From Salticus scenicus (Eukaryota; Arthropoda; Arachnida; Araneae; Salticidae), in assembly GCA_963930645.1 (NCBI GenBank), contig CAWVNO010001198.1, positions 1,740,001-1,804,000 on the forward strand: a DNA stretch of 64,000 bases, in the 5' to 3' direction. The notes under the pieces are model-generated. The model made no database searches, was not told the DNA's origin, and was given only the letters and a program-made list of their open reading frames with translations. The position numbers and the translations under genes were made by a program. Shown piece after piece: positions 1 to 8,559 of the stretch (within the stretch, counting starts at the first letter, position 1; every line of letters begins with the position of its first letter).

Positions 1-90
1 CCAACTGAGAAATATAATTTTAGCGGCCAACTGAGAAATATAACTTTAGAAACCAACTTAACTTCATCAACCAACCAACCAACCTACTGT
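1..90 (+). repeat. Tail of an interspersed repeat element
   Basis: Two 26-bp units of the type CCAACTGAGAAATATAAYTT followed by AACC repeats. They match the right end of the elements at about 7.8-8.3 kb and 28.1-28.7 kb. The rest of this copy lies outside the window. Confidence 0.6.
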
Positions 91-107
91 AAAAAAAAAA
101 AAAAAAA

Positions 108-148
<41 letters not shown>
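91..148. repeat. A(n)T(n) tract 1
   Basis: 21 A then 37 T. It separates a repeat tail from the promoter of the XRN-like gene. Confidence 0.95.
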
Positions 149-149
<1 letters not shown>

Positions 150-173
150 TGGGTGTGGCTCAGCTATATATAT
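149..173 (+). promoter_or_regulatory. GC box plus TATA box of the XRN-like gene
   Basis: GTGGGTGTGGC (149-159) directly follows the T run; TATATATAT lies at 165-173, about 100 bases before the ATG. A CTAGCAACAG motif (216-225) sits in the leader. Confidence 0.7.
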
Positions 174-274
174 GACTGCGAGCGTACCCATACAGTCAGT
201 TTGTCTCGACACCTTCTAGCAACAGACTTAGATTTTTTCAAGAAGGTTATATAAAGTTCGATATTTATAACGGA

Positions 275-1465
275 ATGGGTATTACTAATTTTTGTAAACT
301 TATCCAGTTAATATCGTCACCCTCTAAATTACCAGCTAATTTCGATTCCGTACTCATAGACTGCCAAAGTTATTTGTATGTGGCTATCGAACAATGTCTT
401 GAAATTGAGGAAGAAAAAATTTTTCAAGAAATTTGCGAATCCGTTTGGGATCAAATAAAAACGTGTTTTAAAACTTTTTTATCCCTTACCTTGGATTATG
501 TCACGTTTGTTTTATCATTTGACGGCGAAGGTTTACCAATGAAATGGGCCACGCAACGAAAACGCCGTTCTCGATCCAAAGAGACGAAAAAAAGCTTCTA
601 TAGATATATTTTATTCGGAAACAATAAACTGACGACACGTGTACAAATATACATCCTGGAAAATTTGAAAACATTCAATCGCGACATGCAAGTCCTATTG
701 TGTGGTTGTAACGTTCCTGGCGAGGGCGAACATAAAATATTTCATGTAGCCGAATCTCTGGGAAAATGTAAAAATCCAATTGTGGTCAGCATTGATCAAG
801 ATGTCTTCATTTTGTCTCTATTACGTTTAAATAGATACGAATCGATTCAAATTTTTCGATATAATCAATTTTATAATATTAATAGCTTAGTAAAAAATAT
901 TGAAAAAAGCTATCCAATCAAACGTTTAACAGATGCCTCTTTCTTATTTGGAAATGATTTCATACCTCCTTTAACGGCAATTTCTTCTACAAATCCGCCA
1001 GCCATCCACAACTGCTTAATGGCTATAGACGAAGACTACGATACCCCCACAATAATAGCGTCTTTTATTAAGGAAATGCGAAAACATCTTCATTTTACAG
1101 AAGTTGAGTTTCTAGACGATAAGTTGGTAGTTTGGTTTTGGACGATCTATTTTTGGGTATTAGATTATTACACTTCACGTTCATTCAAACAACAATTTTT
1201 GCAAAATCATTTATTTGACACTTTTGATCGGAATCAGTTACTGACAGGGTTGTCTAACATACGCTTTTCTAAAGAAATGTATCGTAAAGCGAAAGAAGGT
1301 TACGAGAATACGGTTACTCAACCCGTACCTGATGCTGAGCGTCACGTCTTTGTGGATTCGGAAGATCTCGTCAGGCGTTTGAAGGCTTATTGGATAGAGA
1401 CAAAAAACGAAACTTGTTCTTTAATGAAAATGACCAGTACAAAACGAAGAAAAATACAAGTGTAA
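275..1465 (+). CDS. XRN-family 5'-3' exoribonuclease, N-terminal nuclease domain only
   Basis: The 396-residue product matches the conserved nuclease half of XRN1/XRN2. It begins MGITNF, has LIDCQSYLY with an early acidic residue, FDGEGLPMKWATQRKRR (the family's basic arch after a D-G), PGEGEHKIF, a DQDVFILSL segment and FLFGNDFIPPL. These are the acidic metal-binding blocks of the family. Cellular XRNs are several times longer; the C-terminal regions are absent. XRNs degrade 5'-monophosphorylated RNA, so the inferred role is turnover of decapped mRNA or host shut-off. Its 3' end overlaps the minus-strand membrane-protein gene by 95 bases. Family assignment is firm; viral role is inference. 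Confidence 0.85.
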   Translation: MGITNFCKLIQLISSPSKLPANFDSVLIDCQSYLYVAIEQCLEIEEEKIFQEICESVWDQIKTCFKTFLSLTLDYVTFVLSFDGEGLPMKWATQRKRRSRSKETKKSFYRYILFGNNKLTTRVQIYILENLKTFNRDMQVLLCGCNVPGEGEHKIFHVAESLGKCKNPIVVSIDQDVFILSLLRLNRYESIQIFRYNQFYNINSLVKNIEKSYPIKRLTDASFLFGNDFIPPLTAISSTNPPAIHNCLMAIDEDYDTPTIIASFIKEMRKHLHFTEVEFLDDKLVVWFWTIYFWVLDYYTSRSFKQQFLQNHLFDTFDRNQLLTGLSNIRFSKEMYRKAKEGYENTVTQPVPDAERHVFVDSEDLVRRLKAYWIETKNETCSLMKMTSTKRRKIQV

Positions 1466-1844
1466 ATATTTTAATTCCGTTCTTGTTAAACGATTCGAAA
1501 AATGGAAAAAATCTAAAAGGTCCAAAAATATTGTTTGCGGCTTCTTCGTATTGTAATCGACGTTCTAAGCGGACGAGTTGATGAACGGGATCCGGTGCCA
1601 AAACCAAATGTAATTCGTCGTTGAAAACTATAATGGCATTATTCCAATCTACACTTTGAAAGGCTGATACGTTAGGTTTTTCGGCATAAGAATATTTTTT
1701 ATAAATTTCTGAATCCAGCATGTGTTTTAAAAATTGGGTTGTAAAAATAATATTTTCGGGATAGGTAATAGTTATTCGAGATTGTAAAAATTTATCGTTG
1801 TAAGGTATCCAAGGCGACTTAAACAAGACTTGTTCTAGAGACAT
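1371..1844 (-). CDS. Hypothetical tail-anchored membrane protein
   Basis: 157 residues, no family recognised. A soluble N-terminal part is followed by one strong hydrophobic segment (around residues 124-140, IKIFTLVFFFVLYWSFSL) and a short basic tail, so a tail-anchored or single-pass topology is likely. It starts 24 bases from the divergent gene at 1869; that spacer (AAAATAAG/TTATTTTAAACAAAGG) has no TATA box. A broken copy of the first third of this gene lies at about 3985-4155, which supports it being a real gene carried along in a duplication. It could be a small PIF-like envelope protein, but I see no diagnostic motif. Confidence 0.65.
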   Translation of the reverse strand: MSLEQVLFKSPWIPYNDKFLQSRITITYPENIIFTTQFLKHMLDSEIYKKYSYAEKPNVSAFQSVDWNNAIIVFNDELHLVLAPDPVHQLVRLERRLQYEEAANNIFGPFRFFPFFESFNKNGIKIFTLVFFFVLYWSFSLKNKFRFLSLSNKPSNA

Positions 1845-1868
1845 TCGAACTTATTTTAAACAAAGGAT

Positions 1869-2831
1869 ATGGCGGAAATAGAAAAAACCCTACGTATAGA
1901 TACGGTGGCTGCAGAGGCAGTCAAAATGACAGAAACATTCAAACAATATTCAGGTAACAAGCATATTGATATTTTGTCATACAATGTGTTATTAATTCCT
2001 GATGCATACGCACCAGATCGTTTAGAGGATTATTATAAAGCTATACTTGAGAACTTTTATACTGAGACGGGACGGTTAATAAAAAAAATCCCAAACTTTG
2101 AGAATACAAAAAAATTAGTTAAATCTAAAATAACTGAATACATTTTAAAAAATTACGCTTCAGCACATGGAGCGTTTGAAAATCCGTTTGGCACAAACTG
2201 GATTTATACTGATAAAAATAAAACGGATATCACACCGGATGTGAGGAAATTTGTAAATGAACTATTCGGCGATACTGAGCAATATGAGTATCCATTCAAT
2301 TTTTCCGCATCAGAAAATGCTTATCAAAGTAATATAGTAAGCTCTTCTGGACAACCAGACGATTCCCAAGATACATTAAACACCCCAGCGTCAGAAAGTA
2401 AAGCCCCATTGAATAAACGAAGCCCAACAACACCAGTAATAAAATTCACACCCTCACAAGTTACAGCCCCACAAGAAATATATATTGATACTATGAAGGA
2501 TAAATATTATGGTTTACTTAGAAAGGGTGATGCAACAAATCCAAATACGAGATTGGCCTATCATTATTTAAGTAATCGAGATCATCTTCAAACTATGCAA
2601 AGAATTTCAAACCTTATCGAATTGTATATGGGCAAAGAAAAGGAATTTGCAACAGTCACCATTAATGACGACGAAACATATACTGTAAATCATCATTATT
2701 TGCAGAAACATAAAAGAAATACTGCCAAAGAACATGCGCTTGTAGGAAAACATTTAAATGTTTATGAAATGAAAGCTTATAAATCAATAAAAAAGAGGAA
2801 ATTAGAAGAAGCAGCTGAAATGGATGTGTAA
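1869..2831 (+). CDS. Duplicated hypothetical protein, copy 1
   Basis: 320 residues, no recognised domain. An N-terminal helical region (TFKQYSGNKHIDIL) is followed by a Ser/Pro/Thr-rich linker (about residues 155-205) and a highly conserved basic C-terminal 110 residues ending EAAEMDV. Its paralogue at 2916-3962 lies tail-to-tail across an A(n)T(n) tract, with the C-terminal domain almost identical and the linker divergent. The strong C-terminal conservation suggests recent gene conversion or selection on that domain, which contains KSIKKRKLE, a possible nuclear-localisation-like basic patch. Function unknown. Confidence 0.75.
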   Translation: MAEIEKTLRIDTVAAEAVKMTETFKQYSGNKHIDILSYNVLLIPDAYAPDRLEDYYKAILENFYTETGRLIKKIPNFENTKKLVKSKITEYILKNYASAHGAFENPFGTNWIYTDKNKTDITPDVRKFVNELFGDTEQYEYPFNFSASENAYQSNIVSSSGQPDDSQDTLNTPASESKAPLNKRSPTTPVIKFTPSQVTAPQEIYIDTMKDKYYGLLRKGDATNPNTRLAYHYLSNRDHLQTMQRISNLIELYMGKEKEFATVTINDDETYTVNHHYLQKHKRNTAKEHALVGKHLNVYEMKAYKSIKKRKLEEAAEMDV

Positions 2832-2846
2832 AAAACTAACCAGCCG

Positions 2847-2849
<3 letters not shown>

Positions 2850-2917
<68 letters not shown>
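2850..2917. repeat. A(n)T(n) tract 2, between tail-to-tail paralogues
   Basis: 36 A then 32 T. The T run includes the first bases (reverse strand) of the stop codon of the minus-strand paralogue, so a single tract serves as the 3' end of two convergent genes. Confidence 0.95.
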
Positions 2918-2923
<6 letters not shown>

Positions 2924-3962
2924 CCATTTCAGCTGCTTCTAATTTCCTCTTTTTTATTGATTTATAAGCTTTCATTTCATAAACATTTAAATGTTTTCCT
3001 ACAAGCGCATGTTCTTTGGCAGTATTTCTTTTATGTTTCTGCAAATAATGATGATTTACAGTATATGTTTCGTCGTCATTAATGGTGACTGTTGCAAATT
3101 CCTTTTCTTTGCCCATATACAATTCGATGAGATTTGAAATTCTTTGCATTGCTTGAAGATGATCTCGATTATTTAAATAATGATAGGCTAATCTTGTATT
3201 TGGATTTGTTGCATCGCCCTTTCTAAGTAAACTATAATATTTATTCTTCGTATTATCAATAAATGTTTCTTGTGGGGCTGCAGGGGGGACCAAGGTTTTA
3301 GAGTGTTGTGGAGCTGCAGGAGGATTCAAGGGTTCTACGGGTGTAGGAGGATTCAAGGGTTCTACGGGTGTAGAAGGATCCAAAGGTTTAGAGGTTACTA
3401 AGGGTCCAGTGATTGTCGAATCTGATACTTCTTGGTTGGATACCGGATCTATTACTTGAGATGGTACGTTATTTAAGACGTTTTCAGTAGTTGAGTCTGG
3501 CTCGATTTCTGATTTTTCTTTCGAGGCTAAATTGGTTGGCGTATCTCTCTCATGGTCATCTTTAAATAAATCCTCTACATATCCTTTCAAAACTGCTGAT
3601 ATATTCTTAACCCCCTTTTTAAAACTACGAAATTCATTGTCTTTAAACGGATTCATATACCTATTATTTATAAAATCCACATTTGCCATAATGTGATTAT
3701 ATATTTTATGTTTAATATTATTTTTTTTCTGCTCAAAGTCTGGTAGTTTTTCTGGTATGGAATTTCTTAGTTTATATAAATTATAAATTATAGCTGTATA
3801 ATAGTGCTCTAAATTTTTTATATGTTCATCAGGAATGAAAACTACAGTATCTAGTACAACATCAACATACTTCTCACCTGTATATCGTTTAAATTGTTTT
3901 GTCATTTCGGCAGCCTCTGCAGCCATCTTAGATATGGTTTCTTGTATCGCCGTATCATCCAT
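2916..3962 (-). CDS. Duplicated hypothetical protein, copy 2
   Basis: 348 residues, inverted paralogue of the 1869-2831 gene. The N-terminal helical region is clearly related (MTKQFKRYTGEKYVDV). The linker is longer and carries short Pro-Thr repeats (PTPVEPLNP twice, then PAAPQ). The last 110 residues are nearly identical to the partner. The 5' flank (TTATTTTAAACAAAGGAT before the ATG) is also shared with copy 1, so the duplicated block includes the upstream region. Function unknown. Confidence 0.75.
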
Positions 3963-3984
3963 ATCCTTTGTTTAAAATAAGCTC

Positions 3985-4152
3985 GAAAGTCTTGTTTAAG
4001 TCGCCTTGGATATTTTACAACGATAAATTTTTACAATCTCGAATAACCCTTACTTATCCTAAAAATATTATTTTTACAACCCAATTTTAAAACACATGTT
4101 GGATTCAGAAATTTATAAAAAATATTTCTATGGCAAAAAACTAACGTATCAG

Positions 4153-4155
<3 letters not shown>
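3985..4155 (+). pseudogene. Broken copy of the 157-residue membrane-protein gene
   Basis: This stretch matches the first roughly 60 codons of the minus-strand gene at 1371-1844. The start codon is lost through a deletion of about 13 bases, a one-base deletion in a T run (around 4088) shifts the frame, and the remaining two thirds are missing. It is the outer end of the 1.2-kb inverted duplication. Confidence 0.8.

Positions 4156-4157
<2 letters not shown>

Positions 4158-4231
<74 letters not shown>
4158..4231. repeat. A(n)T(n) tract 3
   Basis: 39 A then 35 T, at the breakpoint of the inverted duplication and directly before the promoter of the Z-alpha gene. Confidence 0.95.
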
Positions 4232-4235
<4 letters not shown>

Positions 4236-4260
4236 GTGGGCGTGGCTCATCTATATATAG
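4236..4260 (+). promoter_or_regulatory. GC box plus TATA box of the Z-alpha gene
   Basis: GTGGGCGTGGC (4236-4246) and CTATATATAG (4251-4260). An ATCATTCTAT initiator-like site follows about 30 bases on, and CCAGCAACG lies at 4302-4310. Confidence 0.7.
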
Positions 4261-4391
4261 GATTGTTGAAATGCCATCTCATCATTCTATCTTAATCTTT
4301 GCCAGCAACGGTTATATCTTTAATTTAAACCTATATATACTAAAGCTTGTTTGAGAAATTTAACATTGATCGCCATACTGTATTATTTGAG

Positions 4392-4589
4392 ATGGCTGAT
4401 GAAGTAATTCAACATAAAATTCTCAAGTATTTAGCTTTACAACCTCACAGTGCCCGTTCTATTAAAGAAATTTGTGAATCTATTGGATGTGATAAAAGAA
4501 CGGCAAACATATGTTTATATAATATGCAAAGATGTTACTTAGTTATAAATACTAAGGAGAGTAATCCACCACTATGGAAAATAAAATAG
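4392..4589 (+). CDS. Stand-alone Z-alpha domain protein (Z-DNA/Z-RNA binding)
   Basis: 65 residues that consist of one winged-helix Z-alpha domain. Residues that contact Z-form nucleic acid in ADAR1 have clear counterparts at the right spacing: K35, N39 and Y43 in the recognition helix (DKRTANICLY), and P59-P60 with W62 in the beta-wing (NPPLWKI). Known members (ADAR1, ZBP1, poxvirus E3, fish PKZ, cyprinid herpesvirus ORF112) bind left-handed DNA or RNA; viral ones blunt innate sensing. There is no partner domain such as a dsRNA-binding domain. An upstream TTG at 4347 is open, but the ATG at 4392 starts exactly at the domain. It has its own promoter cassette. Confidence 0.85.
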   Translation: MADEVIQHKILKYLALQPHSARSIKEICESIGCDKRTANICLYNMQRCYLVINTKESNPPLWKIK

Positions 4590-4595
4590 ATGTAA

Positions 4596-4596
<1 letters not shown>

Positions 4597-4651
<55 letters not shown>
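4597..4651. repeat. A(n)T(n) tract 4
   Basis: 28 A then 27 T, eight bases after the Z-alpha stop. The following promoter has only a TATA box (TATAAATA, 4669-4676) and no GC box. Confidence 0.95.
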
Positions 4652-4731
4652 AAGGGTTATATTAGGCTTATAAATACCAGCTACAATCCTCATCATCAAA
4701 CATTTTTTAAACAACTTACTACAATCCAGAC

Positions 4732-5283
4732 ATGATTGAATACTACGCTGCCGAAGACGCGGAAAAAGCCTTACTATACCTTCTTCAAGACTCTATTTAT
4801 ATGGCTAACTGGAAATTACAAAATTACACATTTATAGATGATGAGCCAAATTTTGATGGAAAAATATGTGCCATGTCCCAGTCTATTCAGAATATATTAT
4901 ATGAATACTTTACTACGTATCCTGGCATTGGTAAAGTTACAAATCCTAAAAATATGTCTGACGTCGGCCCTATTTTAAAGACGAAATTAATGCATAAGAT
5001 CAAGCAAAAACATTTTCCAAGAGTCTCTCATGTTTTAAAGGATAAAATTTTCAATCGGAATCCGAATTGTTCAGAAAGTTATCAACCATGGGTATTAGAA
5101 TGCCTTATCTATACTGGGATGTATGCGGCCAAATGCATGACTGTATTACATAGTCCTGATAAAATTTTTGAAATTACATCTCAAATAATGATTAAATTTT
5201 TAGAAGGCGCATGTGAGGATATAGTTGATGACATTTATATACGTAAACTAAATCCGTTTATGCCAATAAATAATAGTAGTTAA
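4732..5283 (+). CDS. Hypothetical helical protein, divergent member of the YQxWVL family
   Basis: 183 residues. The segment SYQPWVLECLIYTG (about 121-134) and the C-terminal LNPFMP align with three minus-strand proteins at 55.2-59.5 kb (YQ-x-WVL-x-x-LI-x-T, a following IF-x(6) helix and a final N/D-PFG). One of those carries a C-terminal RING; this copy does not. It therefore appears to be a distant RING-less member separated from the main cluster by 50 kb. The TATA box is 56 bases upstream of the ATG. Function unknown. Confidence 0.7.
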   Translation: MIEYYAAEDAEKALLYLLQDSIYMANWKLQNYTFIDDEPNFDGKICAMSQSIQNILYEYFTTYPGIGKVTNPKNMSDVGPILKTKLMHKIKQKHFPRVSHVLKDKIFNRNPNCSESYQPWVLECLIYTGMYAAKCMTVLHSPDKIFEITSQIMIKFLEGACEDIVDDIYIRKLNPFMPINNSS

Positions 5284-5384
5284 AATTTGATGTAATACTG
5301 CAACTCTACAATAATTTTTGAGACGCTTCAACGACTCATCAGAATTTATCAATCAAAAATATTAACTAATTGTAAACGACCCTT

Positions 5385-5403
5385 AAAAAAAAAAAAAAAA
5401 AAA

Positions 5404-5445
<42 letters not shown>
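5385..5445. repeat. A(n)T(n) tract 5
   Basis: 23 A then 38 T, followed by an orphan plus-strand promoter. Confidence 0.95.
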
Positions 5446-5448
<3 letters not shown>

Positions 5449-5449
<1 letters not shown>

Positions 5450-5530
5450 GTGGGTGTGGCTCGGCTATATATATATAGGGTGGTTAGTGTACCAACGCCA
5501 TCATTCTGTTTGAACCTCTTCCAGCATCAT
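5449..5530 (+). promoter_or_regulatory. Orphan promoter cassette
   Basis: GGTGGGTGTGGC (5449-5460), a TATA run (5466-5477) and CATCATTCTG are nearly identical to the promoter at 10171-10245. Here no plus-strand gene follows; the next coding region (5535-6122) is on the minus strand, so any transcript would be antisense to it. It looks like a duplicated promoter. Confidence 0.65.
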
Positions 5531-5534
5531 TGGG

Positions 5535-6122
5535 TCAGTAACATTTTGTAATACACCCTTCGTACTTTGGACAAATAACACTTACTTTGCATATGCATCG
5601 AATTATAGCATGTAAGGTTGGAGGCAGCGTTGATTCTTTTAAATAAACTAAATTACCACCCGAATCTTTCAAATAAACGAAAGGTTCGTTTTGTACGAAT
5701 TTGTCCATATGATTCCAAGGAATCATAGGATGACCTTTATGACTTTTGGCATAGTACACATCTCCGTCCCTTTTTCGCATTAAGTAAGGATTTTGGTCAT
5801 CTAACAAATAATACTCGTTTCCAGTAGAATCGACTGGATATCTTTGAGTACCATCTGAATAAAGAGCGAATTGTACATTTTGATTATAGTGATCTTCTAT
5901 TAAGACTGATTTATTTCGTTTTAAAGGATAATATTCGTCTCCGTTTTTGTCTTTAGCATAATAATATATACCAGACGCGTCTCTTGCAAAAAGAATTTGC
6001 TTTGACTTTGGATAGATTTCGTTACCTTTTCGATCGCGTGCGTAAATTTCCTTACCATATTTATCGGTAAGGAATTTGTCATTGGGATAGTACTCGTCAC
6101 CGTTTAGTTTTCTCGGATACAT
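5535..6122 (-). CDS. Tyr-Pro repeat protein (DxxGxExYP repeats), copy 1
   Basis: 195 residues built mostly of about ten degenerate units of roughly 15-20 residues with the theme Asp-x-x-Gly-(Asn/Asp)-Glu-x-Tyr-Tyr-Pro or Tyr-Ala (for example NGDEYYP, KGNEIYP, TGNEYYL). The C-terminal 25 residues contain a Cys cluster (IRCICKVSVICPKYEGC). A longer relative is at 17571-18539. The repeats resemble short beta-hairpin repeats; function unknown. The start is 23 bases from the divergent lef-9-like start, and an orphan plus-strand promoter faces the 3' end. Confidence 0.75.
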   Translation of the reverse strand: MYPRKLNGDEYYPNDKFLTDKYGKEIYARDRKGNEIYPKSKQILFARDASGIYYYAKDKNGDEYYPLKRNKSVLIEDHYNQNVQFALYSDGTQRYPVDSTGNEYYLLDDQNPYLMRKRDGDVYYAKSHKGHPMIPWNHMDKFVQNEPFVYLKDSGGNLVYLKESTLPPTLHAIIRCICKVSVICPKYEGCITKCY

Positions 6123-6145
6123 CGTTCATTCAACTTTGTTATAAC

Positions 6146-7723
6146 ATGTCTGTAAGCCGATACCGTATTTCGATGTTGAAATTGAATAAATGTACTCTAC
6201 GAATCGAGCCGCAAGAGTTACTTATAATATTACGAGCTTGGCGCAAGAAAAACGCGTTCGCCTCTGAATGTCTAAAATGTAAGAAAAAAATCGAATTCGG
6301 ATCTAGAAATTTCAATATGTGTTGCAGTCAGTTTTATTTCAACGACGAGCTTACCTGTTATCCTCTTCAGTCTATAGCGATACCTACTCCAGGATATATT
6401 TTCGTATTACCCCAACATAAACGCATGATGAATAATGCAGGCATTCAATGCAAACAGGAATTTTTAGTTTTACCAGATCCAATTTATTGGCAGTTGACAA
6501 CCACTCTCGTTTACGATAAAGTCATGCGTTTCGTGTTGGGAGAGCCTATAACGAGTCGTACGAAAACCATACAGCCTTCTTCCAAATCTGTCACTTTTTA
6601 TAAACAGATACAGGAAGCGCCTTTAAATTACGGCAGTTTGGATTCGCGGTCTTGCGGCAAAGCTACATTTATTCGTCAAGTAGCGTTCGGTAAAAGATGT
6701 TCTTATTCCATGAGAGGTATGATTGTTCCAGACGCAACGCTGAGACCTAACGAAATACATATGCCAGAGTTCATCGTAAAAAAATTTGGTTTGAAGGGTA
6801 AATGGGTGCTATTGAATAGAATGCCGTCTCTACAACCTGAAAATTTCGTGGCTTTACAAGTACCTGTAGAAGGTCCCGCATGGACCTACGATTGCTTTGG
6901 CATACCGTTAGAAATTTTGTCGTCTATCAATGGAGATTTTGATGGCGATGAAGTCAACATTTATTTGTTTTATAGCGCCCTGTCTCAAGCGGAATGTATG
7001 ATTTTATTAAATCCAGAATGGGAAATGGGTAGTTCGGTCATGGATATGAAGTTGAGTCCGTGTCAAGATATGCTAGTCGCTTACTATTTATTTAAAGACG
7101 AAATTAATTTTTTACCCTATAAAGAAAACGATTTGAAAAAAACATTTAAAGTAATATATGAAATTTATGGATCGAAAAGAACCTTTCAGGCATTTGACGA
7201 TATGAGAAAATTTTATCTCTATAAATTCGAAAACGAAAAAATATTTTCGCTGACTTTAGAAGAAATGGAATGGTTGATCGATACTTATAAAAAACGAGGT
7301 GACGTCCAACAAGGTAAAGGTTGCTTAGTGACCCAAATATTAGCAAACGCTAAAGGAAATTTTGAGATTTTAAAACAAATGTTTGGAGAAATAGGTATGC
7401 AAGGGGATGTAAAAATAAAAAATTCATTTTGGTCAGGGTTGACACCCATAGAGGCAATCGCTCATGCAAAAACCTCTCATGTAGCTCTTTGGCAGACTTC
7501 AAAAATTTGGCAACCGGGATACGGTCACAATAAAATTATATTTAACCTGCAAGGTTTAGTTATAGATTATTTGGGTCGCGTCATTGACGGAAATAATCGA
7601 GTCGTAGAACAGGACGTGGCGGATGCGATTCATTATACAGACGCCATGTCAGAAGAAACTTTTAACTATATATTTAATCAGGTACTGGTCGAAAAAAATT
7701 TTCAGTTGGCATCTATGTCGTAA
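6146..7723 (+). CDS. lef-9: LEF-9-like DNA-directed RNA polymerase large-subunit homologue
   Basis: 525 residues, close to the baculovirus LEF-9 length (about 490). It contains NGDFDGDEVNIY around residues 262-273, the Mg-binding active-site block of beta'/RPB1-type subunits, preceded by LLNRMPSLQPENF, which matches the conserved RxPSLH region. A Cys pair near residue 40 (CLKCKKKI) and another near 58 are compatible with a zinc site. LEF-9 forms the catalytic core of the viral late-gene polymerase with LEF-8, LEF-4 and P47. The gene has no TATA cassette of its own; it shares a 23-bp spacer with the divergent gene at 5535-6122. Confidence 0.88.
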   Translation: MSVSRYRISMLKLNKCTLRIEPQELLIILRAWRKKNAFASECLKCKKKIEFGSRNFNMCCSQFYFNDELTCYPLQSIAIPTPGYIFVLPQHKRMMNNAGIQCKQEFLVLPDPIYWQLTTTLVYDKVMRFVLGEPITSRTKTIQPSSKSVTFYKQIQEAPLNYGSLDSRSCGKATFIRQVAFGKRCSYSMRGMIVPDATLRPNEIHMPEFIVKKFGLKGKWVLLNRMPSLQPENFVALQVPVEGPAWTYDCFGIPLEILSSINGDFDGDEVNIYLFYSALSQAECMILLNPEWEMGSSVMDMKLSPCQDMLVAYYLFKDEINFLPYKENDLKKTFKVIYEIYGSKRTFQAFDDMRKFYLYKFENEKIFSLTLEEMEWLIDTYKKRGDVQQGKGCLVTQILANAKGNFEILKQMFGEIGMQGDVKIKNSFWSGLTPIEAIAHAKTSHVALWQTSKIWQPGYGHNKIIFNLQGLVIDYLGRVIDGNNRVVEQDVADAIHYTDAMSEETFNYIFNQVLVEKNFQLASMS

Positions 7724-7774
7724 TAAAACAGGGACAAACATTTGAGTGCTTAGAAAATGCCCCACCCACATTTG

Positions 7775-7811
<37 letters not shown>

Positions 7812-7829
7812 TTTTTTTTTTTTTTTTTT
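7775..7829. repeat. A(n)T(n) tract 6
   Basis: 33 A then 22 T. A CCCACCCACA stretch precedes it and an inverted GC box (GCCACGCCCACCC) follows it. Confidence 0.95.
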
Positions 7830-8329
7830 AATGCCACGCCCACCCTTGAAACTTGTCTATATTAACTATGGGTAACGTGAATACACCCTCATTATGTCTC
7901 GCCAGCAACAGTCGTTTAGTCACTATGTCTCGTAATGTGTTTTCAGTAAGATGTACATTGACCGACTCTAGATAGTTAGATTTTTCTATAAGAGCCCATG
8001 ATTTATTCTGATTTCATGAAAACCTGCAATATCTTGTCATTTGTCAGGCAAAAATCTATAAATATCTTGTTTTCAAAGCCAATATTGTATAAATAACGCT
8101 ATTTTATCCTATTTTAAAGGAAATGGGTCAGGAGCGAGTTTATGCATGACCGTACAGTAGAAGAAATAAATTCCACTCCCACCCACCCTAATAGATATAC
8201 TATATATATATACTATATATATAGACTGCAGCGCCATCTATAATGATTGGCTAAAGAAATATAACTTTAGCAGCCAACTGAGAAATATAACTTTAGAAAC
8301 TAATTACATAAACCAACCAACCAACTGTT
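7830..8329 (+). repeat. Interspersed repeat element, copy A
   Basis: About 500 bp bounded by A(n)T(n) tracts on both sides. It starts with an inverted GC box, has a TATA-like and an initiator-like motif (CTCATTATGTCTC), then a short relic frame (MSRNVFS...), the block CCACTCCCACCCACCC, two (TA)n clusters, CTGCAGCGCCATCT, and 26-bp CCAACTGAGAAATATAAC units before AACC repeats. Related copies lie at about 18.8, 28.1, 33.6, 49.4 and 62.1 kb. No intact gene is seen in it. Confidence 0.8.
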
Positions 8330-8347
8330 AAAAAAAAAAAAAAAAAA

Positions 8348-8385
<38 letters not shown>
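8330..8385. repeat. A(n)T(n) tract 7
   Basis: 22 A then 34 T, before the innexin promoter. Confidence 0.95.
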
Positions 8386-8386
<1 letters not shown>

Positions 8387-8387
8387 A

Positions 8388-8412
8388 GTGGGCGTGGCTC
8401 AGCTATATATAT
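8388..8412 (+). promoter_or_regulatory. GC box plus TATA box of the innexin gene
   Basis: GTGGGCGTGGC (8388-8398), TATATATAT (8404-8412), an AATCATTATT initiator-like site and CTAGCAACAG (8455-8464). Two more TATA-like motifs (around 8479 and 8519) lie nearer the ATG. Confidence 0.7.
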
Positions 8413-8559
8413 GACTGCGAGCGTATTTATACAATCATTATTTCTCGATACCTTCTAGCAACAGTCTTCGTGAAATGCTTATATATATGACTGGTTTTGT
8501 CCAACATAGACCGCAGGCTATATAAATTAAGTAGCAGCGACAAAATTTAATTCGTCAGC

